A DNA stretch of 64,000 bases from Micropterix aruncella. Lineage: Eukaryota; Arthropoda; Insecta; Lepidoptera; Micropterigidae. The stretch spans positions 23,455,997 to 23,519,996 of the forward strand of contig OX155967.1 in the NCBI GenBank assembly GCA_944548615.1, written 5' to 3'. A program made the position numbers and the translations under genes. The notes under the pieces are model-generated. The model searched no databases. It was given only the letters and a program-made list of their open reading frames with translations, and had not been told where the DNA came from. Below are positions 22,457-31,209 of the stretch, piece by piece; position 1 is the stretch's first letter; the number at the start of each line of letters is the position of its first letter.

Positions 22457-23863
22457 AATGACGGAGGCGGCGGGAGACCCGCCGCTTCGCACTTCAAATG
22501 CTTCAAGAGCGTCATCTAGAACGGTGACAAGTGTAGAAACCGTGCTTGTAGCTGAGGAGAACTCGGGCCCGGAGGCGGACTGCAGTGCCTGCAGTTGTTG
22601 TTGGGTCGCTCGAATAATAGATGCGATGCTAGCGGCGGGGCTTCGGTGCGGGTTATCCAAACACACGCCATTTCCGCTGGGGGAGGAGAAATTATCCCAG
22701 GCATACCTGGGGCTGCTAATGCTCGCTATAGGCGGAGAGCGAATTTTTCTTTTTTTGGTACCTCTGGATTGTTGAGACCGAGGAGGGTCCACAACGACAA
22801 TCCGAGGGCGGTAAGCAGGCCTTTCGATAACGGGTTTCGGGGCAGGTTGGTAGGAAGATGCTACAGTTGAGAAAAGGGGCTTTCTATTGACCCTAGAAGC
22901 GGCATCGAAATATGATACATTTTCCGTCGACATCAGATGTTTAATTTTCTTTTGTCTTAGGTATTCTTCGCAGCCGATATTGTTTGCACAATGTGAGGGA
23001 GATTTACAATTTGCGCATTCCACGGTCTCTGACTTGCAGTCCGCTCCGGAATGCCCGCCAGCACAGCGGAAGCAACGTGGAGTTCTCGCTCGGCAAGTAT
23101 TTCGGCTATGCCCGAATCGGCAACAATTCAGGCACTGAAGAACTGGTAAGGCGTACGGCTCAACTACTAAGGAGTTATAAAAAAGATAAACCTTTTCGGG
23201 GAGAATCTGGCCTTCAAAGGTAACAACAACCGTGCGGGAGGGTTTCCAAACGGACTCGCCGTTCGACTTATCCCTATAGTTTAGGCGTCGAATTTTACGA
23301 ACTTTGATCGAGTTGCTTGCATTAAAGCCCTCGATCAACTCGTCATCAGTAAGGGAGGTTTCGATACCTTTGATCAAACCAGCGCGGAATGTGGTATACG
23401 CTGGAATGAACGCATTGTAATTATGTTGGGCTAAAAGAGTAAGAGAGGTGAAAGCGTTTGCATCTTTTCCTGTCCTAAAAGCAACCTCTATGCGGTTGCG
23501 TCCAATTTTTTTAATATTTAGAATACCTGCTACTTTAAAGTCAAATAAAAGTTTGCCAATGGCAATGGGATTGATATTGCCTCTAGCAGCACCGAGCTCC
23601 TCCTCGGTGTTTTCTGGCGGGGAATATTGAAGGTATGCTATATATGGGCCTTTGGCACCATCAAGGTATCTATTGGGCGGAGGTGGCGGAGAGGGAGAGG
23701 GTTTAGGAAGAGGAATGGTATTTACTTCCACCACCGATGCGACGCTTAACGACGCATCCATAGCGTCAGAGGACATAGGAGAACAGGGATTAGTTTCTGG
23801 AATGAAACCCAGGGATGGGACCGGTGTGCCGGGGCGCACCGGTCCCCCAGATCCTAATTCCAT
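22445..23863 (-). CDS. LINE1 ORF1, gag-like RNA-binding protein
   Basis: 472 aa. A Pro-rich N-terminus (about residues 55-65) precedes a region with KKIGRNRIEVAF and, further on, RKIRRLNYRDKS, the usual RNA-recognition-like core of I/R1-type gag. Three CCHC knuckles follow at about residues 255-310: CLNCCRFGHSRNTC, CFRCAGGHSGADC and CANC to HCANNIGC. The C-terminus is basic then low-complexity. It would coat LINE RNA and bring it to the nucleus or target. The start at 23863 follows about 270 nt of 5' UTR. A related relic lies at 61115-61618. Confidence 0.92.
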   Translation of the reverse strand: MELGSGGPVRPGTPVPSLGFIPETNPCSPMSSDAMDASLSVASVVEVNTIPLPKPSPSPPPPPNRYLDGAKGPYIAYLQYSPPENTEEELGAARGNINPIAIGKLLFDFKVAGILNIKKIGRNRIEVAFRTGKDANAFTSLTLLAQHNYNAFIPAYTTFRAGLIKGIETSLTDDELIEGFNASNSIKVRKIRRLNYRDKSNGESVWKPSRTVVVTFEGQILPEKVYLFYNSLVVEPYALPVLQCLNCCRFGHSRNTCRARTPRCFRCAGGHSGADCKSETVECANCKSPSHCANNIGCEEYLRQKKIKHLMSTENVSYFDAASRVNRKPLFSTVASSYQPAPKPVIERPAYRPRIVVVDPPRSQQSRGTKKRKIRSPPIASISSPRYAWDNFSSPSGNGVCLDNPHRSPAASIASIIRATQQQLQALQSASGPEFSSATSTVSTLVTVLDDALEAFEVRSGGSPAASVIVCE

Positions 23864-24136
23864 CGCGCCGACTAAACCAGCTTTTTATTACGCATACTTG
23901 TCACGGGAAAATAAAATTAAAAGAAAAAACTAACAGGGGGTAGTCACAAAAAAAGGAACAAAAAGCCGCTCACTCTGTGAAATTAGAGCTTCACCGTAAT
24001 GGCGTTTACAAATAATATATATGTTACTCACAAATATCGCAACCCACAATTTCACAGACGGCACAAACACATACACCACGAGAACGAGGACGATCACGAC
24101 AAACGCGTCCGACCCGCACCAGAGTGTTAGTAGAAG
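23864..24136 (-). promoter_or_regulatory. LINE1 5' UTR and putative internal promoter
   Basis: The sense strand starts at CTTCTACTAACACTC (24136). GGACGCG begins at about +27, the position of the downstream element used by TATA-less internal promoters of I-factor and jockey-type LINEs. No TATA box is evident. The exact 5' end is supported by the TSD. Promoter function is inference from family knowledge. Confidence 0.55.
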
Positions 24137-24252
24137 TCTACGGAAATAGTTGCTTGACACACACTTGCGACAGCTAGCGTTTCGCGCCGACTAGTTCGCA
24201 GAGTTGCCACTTTATTAAAGAACCATAAAGTATAAAATCTAGTTATTCAACA
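24137..24252 (-). repeat. copia 3' LTR, proximal part
   Basis: The 5' part of the minus-strand 3' LTR, beginning TGTTGAATAACTAG at 24252. It contains an AATAAA-type signal on the sense strand. It is cut at 24149/24137 by LINE1. Confidence 0.93.
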
Positions 24253-24262
24253 CTCCCACTGA
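24253..24262 (-). promoter_or_regulatory. copia polypurine tract
   Basis: Sense strand AGTGGGAG lies immediately 5' of the 3' LTR, the position of the plus-strand primer in LTR elements. It is short, as in many copia elements. Confidence 0.7.
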
Positions 24263-24374
24263 TTGCATACTTTATTTTTAAGTGGGAAAGCATCTTAACT
24301 TTTCCCTTAATATTTCTTCTAGTATATTTTTAGTCTTAATATTTTCAAGTGTTGCAACATTAACATTATTTGTC
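24263..24374 (-). other. copia 3' UTR, distal part
   Basis: AT-rich non-coding copia sequence between the polypurine tract and the inserted Y elements. The proximal part of the same UTR is at 28470-28560. Confidence 0.7.
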
Positions 24375-24383
24375 AGACAAGAC

Positions 24384-24794
24384 GGGTCCCATCAAACTTG
24401 CAGAAGGCAAATTTGCAGACGGCAATCTTGCAAACGGCATTCTTGCAGGCGGCAGTTTTGCAGAAGGCAATCTTGCAGAAGGCAGTTTTGCAAATGTCAA
24501 ACTGACCTAACCTAACCTAACAGAAAAACTTAAAACATTTTTTTTAATGTTTAGTTTGATGTATAAAAGTCATCCACTACAAGGGATGCCGGTAATTAAT
24601 GTCACTTCGATTTTAGGGAAAGAAAAACCTAACCTAACCTAACCTAACAGAAAAACTTAAAAACTGTAATGAAGGTTGCCGCCTGCAAGGTTGCCGCCTG
24701 CAAGGTTGCTTCCTGCAAATCTGCCCTCAACAAATTTGGAACTGTCAAAAGTGACATTTGTGCAAGTTTGCCGCATGCAAAACTGGCGCCCCCC
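24384..24794 (+). mobile_element. Y1: 411-bp element of 15-bp palindromic repeats
   Basis: Starts GGGTCCCATCAAACTTGC and ends TGGCGCCCCCC. Flanked by AGACAAGAC at 24375-24383 and 24795-24803. Two arrays of 15-bp units, each of the form TTGC-N5-GCAA plus two bases, lie near the ends (24400-24497 and about 24668-24735). Between them are CCTAA strings (24504-24521 and 24628-24650) and a conserved unique core. There is no transposase gene and the terminal inverted repeat is weak, so the superfamily is unknown. The 8-9 bp TSD points to a DNA transposon. Confidence 0.85.
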
Positions 24795-24804
24795 AGACAA
24801 GACA

Positions 24805-25209
24805 GGGGGGCGCCAGTTTTGCATGCGGCAATTTTGCACAAATGTCACTTTTGACAGTTCCAAATTCGTTGAGGGCAGATTTGCAGGAGGCAACCTTGCA
24901 GGCGGCAACCTTGCAGGCGGCAACCTTCAGTACAGTTTTTAAGTTTTTCTGTTAGGTTAGGTTAGGTTTTTCTTTCCCTAAAATCGAAGTGACATTAATT
25001 ACCGGCATCCTTGTAGTGGATGACTTTTATACATCAACCTAAACATTAAAAAAAATGTTTTAAGTTTTTCTGTTAGGTTAGGTTAGGTCATTTTGACATT
25101 TGCAAAACTGCCTTCTGCAAGATTGCCTTCTGCAAAACTGCCGCCTGCAAGAATGCCGTCTGCAAGATTGCCGTCTGCAAATTTGCCTTCTGCAAGTTTG
25201 ATGGGACCC
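24805..25209 (-). mobile_element. Y2: inverted copy of Y
   Basis: Lies head-on to Y1, separated only by the AGACAAGACA spacer, giving an 830-bp near-palindrome centred near 24799. Nearly the same sequence as Y1, with small differences such as AACATT variants and unit number. Its right end runs into a 3-nt spacer and then the first 18 bp of another Y in plus orientation. Confidence 0.88.
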
Positions 25210-25212
25210 GAC

Positions 25213-25230
25213 GGGTCCCATCAAACTTGC
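25213..25230 (+). mobile_element. Y3: 18-bp stump of a Y element
   Basis: GGGTCCCATCAAACTTGC, the exact start of Y, then an abrupt change to LINE1 gag sequence at 25234. With the end of Y2 it forms a 39-bp perfect palindrome around GAC. It marks a rearrangement breakpoint. Confidence 0.85.
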
Positions 25231-25233
25231 TCT

Positions 25234-26245
25234 CGCTTTCACCTCTCTTACTCTTTTAGCCCAACATAATTACAATGCGTTCATTCCAGCGTATACCACA
25301 TTCCGCGCTGGTTTGATCAAAGGTATCGAAACCTCCCTTACTGATGACGAGTTGATCGAGGGCTTTAATGCAAGCAACTCGATCAAAGTTCGTAAAATTC
25401 GACGCCTAAACTATAGGGATAAGTCGAACGGCGAGTCCGTTTGGAAACCCTCCCGCACGGTTGTTGTTACCTTTGAAGGCCAGATTCTCCCCGAAAAGGT
25501 TTATCTTTTTTATAACTCCTTAGTAGTTGAGCCGTACGCCTTACCAGTTCTTCAGTGCCTGAATTGTTGCCGATTCGGGCATAGCCGAAATACTTGCCGA
25601 GCGAGAACTCCACGTTGCTTCCGCTGTGCTGGCGGGCATTCCGGAGCGGACTGCAAGTCAGAGACCGTGGAATGCGCAAATTGTAAATCTCCCTCACATT
25701 GTGCAAACAATATCGGCTGCGAAGAATACCTAAGACAAAAGAAAATTAAACATCTGATGTCGACGGAAAATGTATCATATTTCGATGCCGCTTCTAGGGT
25801 CAATAGAAAGCCCCTTTTCTCAACTGTAGCATCTTCCTACCAACCTGCCCCGAAACCCGTTATCGAAAGGCCTGCTTACCGCCCTCGGATTGTCGTTGTG
25901 GACCCTCCTCGGTCTCAACAATCCAGAGGTACCAAAAAAAGAAAAATTCGCTCTCCGCCTATAGCGAGCATTAGCAGCCCCAGGTATGCCTGGGATAATT
26001 TCTCCTCCCCCAGCGGAAATGGCGTGTGTTTGGATAACCCGCACCGAAGCCCCGCCGCTAGCATCGCATCTATTATTCGAGCGACCCAACAACAACTGCA
26101 GGCACTGCAGTCCGCCTCCGGGCCCGAGTTCTCCTCAGCTACAAGCACGGTTTCTACACTTGTCACCGTTCTAGATGACGCTCTTGAAGCATTTGAAGTG
26201 CGAAGCGGCGGGTCTCCCGCCGCCTCCGTCATTGTATGCGAGTAA
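25234..26245 (+). pseudogene. LINE1 gag, N-terminally truncated duplicate
   Basis: Carries the last two-thirds of gag, from the AFTSLTLLAQ region onward, including all three CCHC knuckles and the normal C-terminus VIVCE. The first internal methionine frame is at 25313. The N-terminal about 140 residues are missing at the breakpoint. Confidence 0.88.
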
Positions 26246-26897
26246 CTATCACTTGATAGTTACTTCTCTTTAATTCCTCTTAAAAAATCTATCTGTCTTA
26301 ATTTTACCTATATCTCATTTAATTTTTTTTTTACCTTTCCTAATACTTTGTATTATAACATATTAATATACCTGTAATAATATGGGTGTAATAATCCAAT
26401 GGAACTGCAGATCAATCCTCGGAAAGAAAGCCGAATTCATGAATCTCCTTGACGTTCTCAATGTGGATATCGCAGCACTAAGCGAAACTTGGCTTAGTAC
26501 ATCCGTCGTGTTCAATATTCCTGGCTTTTCAATTCCTCTTAAAAAATCTATCTGTCTTAATTTTACCTATATCTCATTTAATTTTTTTTTTACCTTTCCT
26601 AATACTTTGTATTATAACATATTAATATACCTGTAATAATATGGGTGTAATAATCCAATGGAACTGCAGATCAATCCTCGGAAAGAAAGCCGAATTCATG
26701 AATCTCCTTGACGTTCTCAATGTGGATATCGCAGCACTAAGCGAAACTTGGCTTAGTACATCCGTCGTGTTCAATATTCCTGGTTCAAATTCCTCTTAAA
26801 AAATCTATCTGTCTTAATTTTACCTATATCTCATTTAATTTTTTTTTTACCTTTCCTAATACTTTGTATTATAACATATTAATATACCTGTAATAAT
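26246..26897 (+). repeat. 259-bp repeats in the duplicate (three ORF2 starts)
   Basis: ORF2-type starts at 26382, 26641 and 26898. The middle unit ends in the GGTTCAAATTCC junction that also marks the innermost unit of the source LINE1. Confidence 0.95.
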
Positions 26898-27836
26898 ATG
26901 GGTGTAATAATCCAATGGAACTGCAGATCAATCCTCGGAAAGAAAGCCGAATTCATGAATCTCCTTGACGTTCTCAATGTGGATATCGCAGCACTAAGCG
27001 AAACTTGGCTTAGTACATCCGTCGTGTTCAATATTCCTGGCTTTTCCTGCGTGCGCTCGGATCGAAGAGATGGTCACGGAGGCTGTCTCATTGCCATAAA
27101 GAACTCTGTTCAATTCACAGTAGTTCCTGTGCCCTCACCGGGCCCTAATGCACAGGTTACGGCGGTGAAAGCCAACGGGATAGTGTTCATCTCTATATAC
27201 ATCCCACCTTGTATAGTCGTCAGAAACAGCTGGTGGGATTCATTGCTCTCATCCTTTAAATGTCCAGTTTTCATCCTGGGAGATTTTAATGCTCACTCAG
27301 GAGTGTGGGGTTGCGCGGTTTCTGACCGACGTGGTTCTGCCCTCTTGGAGATGATGGATGCTCATCGCCTTTGCATAATCAACGATGGAATACCCACCTT
27401 AGTGACCGGACCCAATGAGAGGCCCTCTGCCGTTGACCTTTCACTTTGCTCGCCGTCGCTTGCTCTGATATCCTCCTGGCGCACCCTCCCCGACCCACTG
27501 GGTAGCGACCACTTTCCTATTTGTATAGAAATTGATCAGGAACTCTCTCGACGTAACCTCCTCTGCCGACGGTCCCTTTTCAGAGTGGATCGGTCATCTG
27601 ACAAATTTGGCTTTTTCCTGAGAGACCTTGAGGTTGCTGCTACAACGCTTCCTCCTATTATACAGGGACATGAGGATGAATGCTACGACGCATTTGTTGA
27701 ATGCATTTCTGAGTGCGCTCGGAGACACATTCCCTCGACGACGGGACGCACGTCGACTCCAGCTTCACCTCCGTGGTGGGATAAGGAGTGTACGCAGGCG
27801 GTCGCATCACTCTGTGAAATTAGAGCTTCACCGTAA
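26898..27836 (+). pseudogene. LINE1 ORF2 fragment (endonuclease only)
   Basis: Encodes the whole APE endonuclease with intact catalytic motifs and about 70 further residues to TQAVAS at 27808. It then reads out into unrelated DNA and stops at 27836. The reverse transcriptase is absent. Confidence 0.9.
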
Positions 27837-28043
27837 TGGCGTTTACAAATAATATATATGTTACTCACAAATATCGCAACCCACAATTTCACAGACGGCA
27901 CAAACACATACACCACGAGAACGAGGACGATCACGACAAACGCGTCCGACCCGCACCAGAGTGTTAGTAGAAGTCTACGGAAATAGTTGCTTGACACACA
28001 CTTGCGACAGCTAGCGTTTCGCGCCGACTAGTTCGCAGAGTTG
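27807..28043 (-). repeat. Duplicate of the LINE1 5' UTR and LTR junction
   Basis: Direct copy of 23970-24206, containing 170 bp of LINE1 5' UTR and 68 bp of copia LTR. Because it includes the LINE/LTR junction, it was copied after LINE1 had inserted. It joins to the inverted LINE1 copy through a 4-nt TCAC overlap and to Y4 at GACCCGAC. Confidence 0.9.
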
Positions 28044-28050
28044 ACCCGAC

Positions 28051-28461
28051 GGGTCCCATCAAACTTGCAGAAGGCAAATTTGCAGACGGCAATCTTGCAG
28101 ACGGCATTCTTGCAGGCGGCAGTTTTGCAGAAGGCAATCTTGCAGAAGGCAGTTTTGCAAATGTCAAAATGACCTAACCTAACCTAACAGAAAAACTTAA
28201 AACATTTTTTTTAATGTTTAGTTTGATGTATAAAAGTCATCCACTACAAGGATGCCGGTAATTAATGTCGCTTCGATTTTAGGGAAAGAAAAACCTAACC
28301 TAACCTAACCTAACAGAAAAACTTAAAAACTGTACTGAAGGCTGCCGCCTGCAAGGTTGCTTCCTGCAAGGTTGCCTCCTGCAAATCTGCCCTCAACAAA
28401 TTTGGACCTGTCAAAAGTGACATTTGTGCAAAATTGCCGCATGCAAAACTGGCGCCCCCCG
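28051..28461 (+). mobile_element. Y4: 411-bp Y element with 8-bp TSD
   Basis: Same ends and layout as Y1. Flanked by GACCCGAC at 28043-28050 and 28462-28469. Same orientation as Y1. It lies in the copia 3' UTR. Confidence 0.87.
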
Positions 28462-28469
28462 GACCCGAC

Positions 28470-28560
28470 AGACAGACGTCAAACTGACAGCACAGAACGA
28501 AATCATAACATAACCTAAAAATGAGACATTTTTCAGAATTTTCTTATATTCTAATGTGGT
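28470..28560 (-). other. copia 3' UTR, proximal part
   Basis: Non-coding copia sequence directly after the pol stop codon. It is interrupted by the Y/LINE rearranged block, and the UTR resumes at 24374. Confidence 0.7.
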
Positions 28561-31209
28561 TTACACTTTCACAATGCTTATTTCTCTGCACAACTGTTGA
28601 AAACGTTGTTTAGGTAGAGCTTTCGTCATGATGTCGGCGAGTTGACGGTCTGTCGGCACGTAGTTCACTTTAAGAACACGATCTTCGCACTTCTCACGTA
28701 TGAAGTGATACCTAATGTCAATGTGCTTCGTTCGTTTGTGGAATTCAGGGTTTTTAACCAAACGAATAGCACTTTGGTTGTCGACTTGTAGTAAGGATGG
28801 AACTTTTACAGGTTCGAATATGTCTTCTAGCAGGCTTCTGATCCATGTGCTCTCCTTCGCTGCTAGCGCTGCTGCCATATACTCTGCCTCAGTTGTTGAA
28901 ACTGCAACAGAATGTTGACGCTGACTGCTCCAAGTCACTGGTCCACCGTTCATCATGAATATATATCCTGATGTCGAACGTCTCGTATCCAGATCTCCTG
29001 CATAATCGGAATCTGAATATCCGATGAGCGTCTGAGCGTCGTTTCCATATACCAATCCATATTCTTTTGTCTCCTTCAGATATCTGATTATTCTTTTGAC
29101 CGCATTCCAATGCGTGTTGTTATGCTTTGATAGGAAGCGGCTGACAACTCCCACTGTATATGCAATATCTGGTCTGCTAACTATCGCAGCAAACATTAGC
29201 GAACCTACTGCTTCACGATAAGGTACACTTGGTTCGATGTCTTCTGCATCGCACGATTGTAGGCGTGTTTGTGGGTCTGCTGGAACACTATTCGTCGTAG
29301 CATCTTCGAGGTTAAATTTACTTATAATCCCTTCAATGTAAACTTTTTGAATTAGAAATATTTTCCGTTTTACTCGGTCTCGGCTGATCTGTAAACCGAC
29401 AAAAATATTCGGCTCACAGATGGTGATTTCGAATTTTGATTCCAAATATTTCAGTACATTCTGCATTGTGCCTTTATCCTCTGTCATCAGCAATCCGTCG
29501 TCAACGTACAATGCCAGTAACACTTTGGACCCATTTAATATGCCGCGGTATACACACTTGTCTGCATCACTTTGGGCCAACCCTATGTTTTGTAGAAATT
29601 CATTAAATTTCTTATTCCAGCACCTAGGTGCTTGCTTTAATCCATATATAGATTTCTTCAGTTTGAATACATGGTTTGGTTTAGCGGATGTTCCGCTGGC
29701 TGGAGTCATATAGATTTCTTCATCTAGTAATCCATGCAAGAATGCTGTCTTCACATCGAATTGCATTATTTCATAATCGCGTTGTGCGGCTATTGCTAAT
29801 AGCACCCTGACAGAATCATATCTTGTCGTTGGAGAAAATGTTTCATTGTAATCAATACCTTCTCTTTGGGCAAATCCCTTGGCGGCACATAGCCTTGCTT
29901 TGAAGCGTGGCATTCCTTCTGGTGTTCGTTTTAGCCTAAATACCCATCTTGAGTCGATGGCTTTCTTGTTTGGTGGCAATATGACTTCTTCCCAGGTTTC
30001 ATTCTTCCTCAGTGCGTCCATTTCTTCTTCAATTGCTGATTTCCAGTGGTGCGCTTCTTCACTCTCCATAGCTTCTTTGTAGGTCTCCGGTACATACAAT
30101 TCTGTTGCATTCACTTCGTACCGCTTTGGTATCTTGAGATTCCCTCTACTGCGAAGGTTGTAGGCTCCCATTGGCATTTCGTTTTCGTCTGGAATTTCTT
30201 CATTTTCTTCTTCTTCATCACATCTTTCTTTTTCTTCTGAATCATAGTTACCGAATGAGAACATTATAGATTCATTTTCAGCAATTTTAACAGTCGCTTT
30301 CTCATTGAACTCCACGCTCCTTGAGATAGTTATTTTCTTGGTTTCCGAATCGAAAAGACGATAGTTTGTGGAATTGCCATCATATCCGACCATTATCATC
30401 TTCTTACTTTTTGAGGAAAGTTTTGTTCGTTGTTTTTTTGGCACGTGTACGAAGGCTTCTGATCCAAACGTTCTGATATGCGCAAGTGTTGGCTTCTTGC
30501 CCGTCCAAATCTCATATGGAGTCGATGTCGGTGTAACGCTTGACGGTGTTCTGTTCAAAACATAAACACTGGTGTTTACTGCCTCTGCCCATAAATAGGC
30601 AGGCAACTGTTTAGCATGTATCATTGAACGTGCACTTTCAACAATCGTTCTCATGTCCCGTTCCGAGCGACCATTTTGTTCCTGTGTATAAGGTGCCGTT
30701 GTCTCGAGTCGTATGCCATTCGATGACAAATATGATTTGAAATCGTCGTTGCAGTATTCTTTGCCGTTATCAGTGTGTAGCACTTGTGGATTTCTTCCGA
30801 ACTTATTCTTCAAGAACGCTGAATATTCTTTGAAGGATTGCAGTACATCTGATTTGTGTTTTATAAAGAAAACCACTCGATAGTTGGAGGCATCATCTTT
30901 GAAAAGCACAAAGTATCTCGCACCTTTGACGGATTCTTCGGACATAGGGCCGCATACATCGCTATGTATGTATTCTCCCGGAAGACAATCTCTTCTAGCG
31001 TTCGAGGAGAATGGTTTCCGCTTCTGCTTTCCAAACATACAAGCTTCACAGAAGAACTTGGTTGCGTCATCTATTTTGACATCCAATACTAAACCTTTTG
31101 CTATCATTTCCTTTATTGTTTTCACATTGATATGTCCAAGGCGTTCGTGTAACTTTTGTAGATTCTCCACAACGTTGGCCTCATGGCTAATAACTGTGCG
31201 AAATAACAA
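28561..31209 (-). CDS. copia pol: integrase, reverse transcriptase, RNase H
   Basis: 882 aa from the first Met of the frame. Domain order is a GAG-pre-integrase zinc site (HERLGH to FFCEACMFGKQ), then integrase with HSDVCGPM, LHTDNGKEY and the QNGRSERDMR block. Reverse transcriptase follows with DVKTAFLHG and LYVDDGLLM, then RNase H with GYSDSDYAGD, TTEAEYMA and VDNQSAIRL. All catalytic residues I can check are present. In an intact copia this is one polyprotein with gag and protease. Here the link to gag is broken near 31225, so pol would not be made as a normal fusion. Confidence 0.92.
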   Translation of the reverse strand: MLFRTVISHEANVVENLQKLHERLGHINVKTIKEMIAKGLVLDVKIDDATKFFCEACMFGKQKRKPFSSNARRDCLPGEYIHSDVCGPMSEESVKGARYFVLFKDDASNYRVVFFIKHKSDVLQSFKEYSAFLKNKFGRNPQVLHTDNGKEYCNDDFKSYLSSNGIRLETTAPYTQEQNGRSERDMRTIVESARSMIHAKQLPAYLWAEAVNTSVYVLNRTPSSVTPTSTPYEIWTGKKPTLAHIRTFGSEAFVHVPKKQRTKLSSKSKKMIMVGYDGNSTNYRLFDSETKKITISRSVEFNEKATVKIAENESIMFSFGNYDSEEKERCDEEEENEEIPDENEMPMGAYNLRSRGNLKIPKRYEVNATELYVPETYKEAMESEEAHHWKSAIEEEMDALRKNETWEEVILPPNKKAIDSRWVFRLKRTPEGMPRFKARLCAAKGFAQREGIDYNETFSPTTRYDSVRVLLAIAAQRDYEIMQFDVKTAFLHGLLDEEIYMTPASGTSAKPNHVFKLKKSIYGLKQAPRCWNKKFNEFLQNIGLAQSDADKCVYRGILNGSKVLLALYVDDGLLMTEDKGTMQNVLKYLESKFEITICEPNIFVGLQISRDRVKRKIFLIQKVYIEGIISKFNLEDATTNSVPADPQTRLQSCDAEDIEPSVPYREAVGSLMFAAIVSRPDIAYTVGVVSRFLSKHNNTHWNAVKRIIRYLKETKEYGLVYGNDAQTLIGYSDSDYAGDLDTRRSTSGYIFMMNGGPVTWSSQRQHSVAVSTTEAEYMAAALAAKESTWIRSLLEDIFEPVKVPSLLQVDNQSAIRLVKNPEFHKRTKHIDIRYHFIREKCEDRVLKVNYVPTDRQLADIMTKALPKQRFQQLCREISIVKV

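Larger units (their letters stand above)
15294..24136 (-). mobile_element. LINE1, full-length I-like non-LTR retrotransposon
   Basis: Sense strand is minus. The 5' end at 24136 and the 3' end at 15294, a (GAA)n tail, are flanked by the 13-bp duplication TCTACGGAAATAG (24137-24149 and 15281-15293). It has a 5' UTR of about 270 bp, a gag ORF, a tandemly repeated ORF1/ORF2 junction, and an ORF2 with endonuclease, reverse transcriptase and RNase H. ORF2 is cut by a second LINE at about 16605-18605. Apart from that I see intact catalytic motifs, which indicates a young copy. Clade I-like is inferred from the APE endonuclease plus RNase H and the triple CCHC gag. Confidence 0.9.
25234..27808 (+). 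mobile_element. Inverted duplicate of LINE1 (gag to endonuclease)
   Basis: Reverse-orientation copy of 20364-23456, starting inside gag and ending inside ORF2. It is 518 bp shorter than its source, exactly two 259-bp units. The gag and ORF2 protein segments are identical to those of LINE1 wherever I compared them. It lacks both LINE ends and a TSD, so it arose by rearrangement of LINE1 DNA, not by retrotransposition. An assembly error is the other explanation. Confidence 0.88.

Noticed and set aside
24500..24650. Telomere array
   Set aside because: CCTAA units are few and interrupted, and are a fixed part of the Y element core present in every copy.
24644..24942. Genuine pentapeptide-repeat protein genes
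   Set aside because: Frames are short, overlap on both strands and follow from the 15-bp DNA period. Kept only as an observation.
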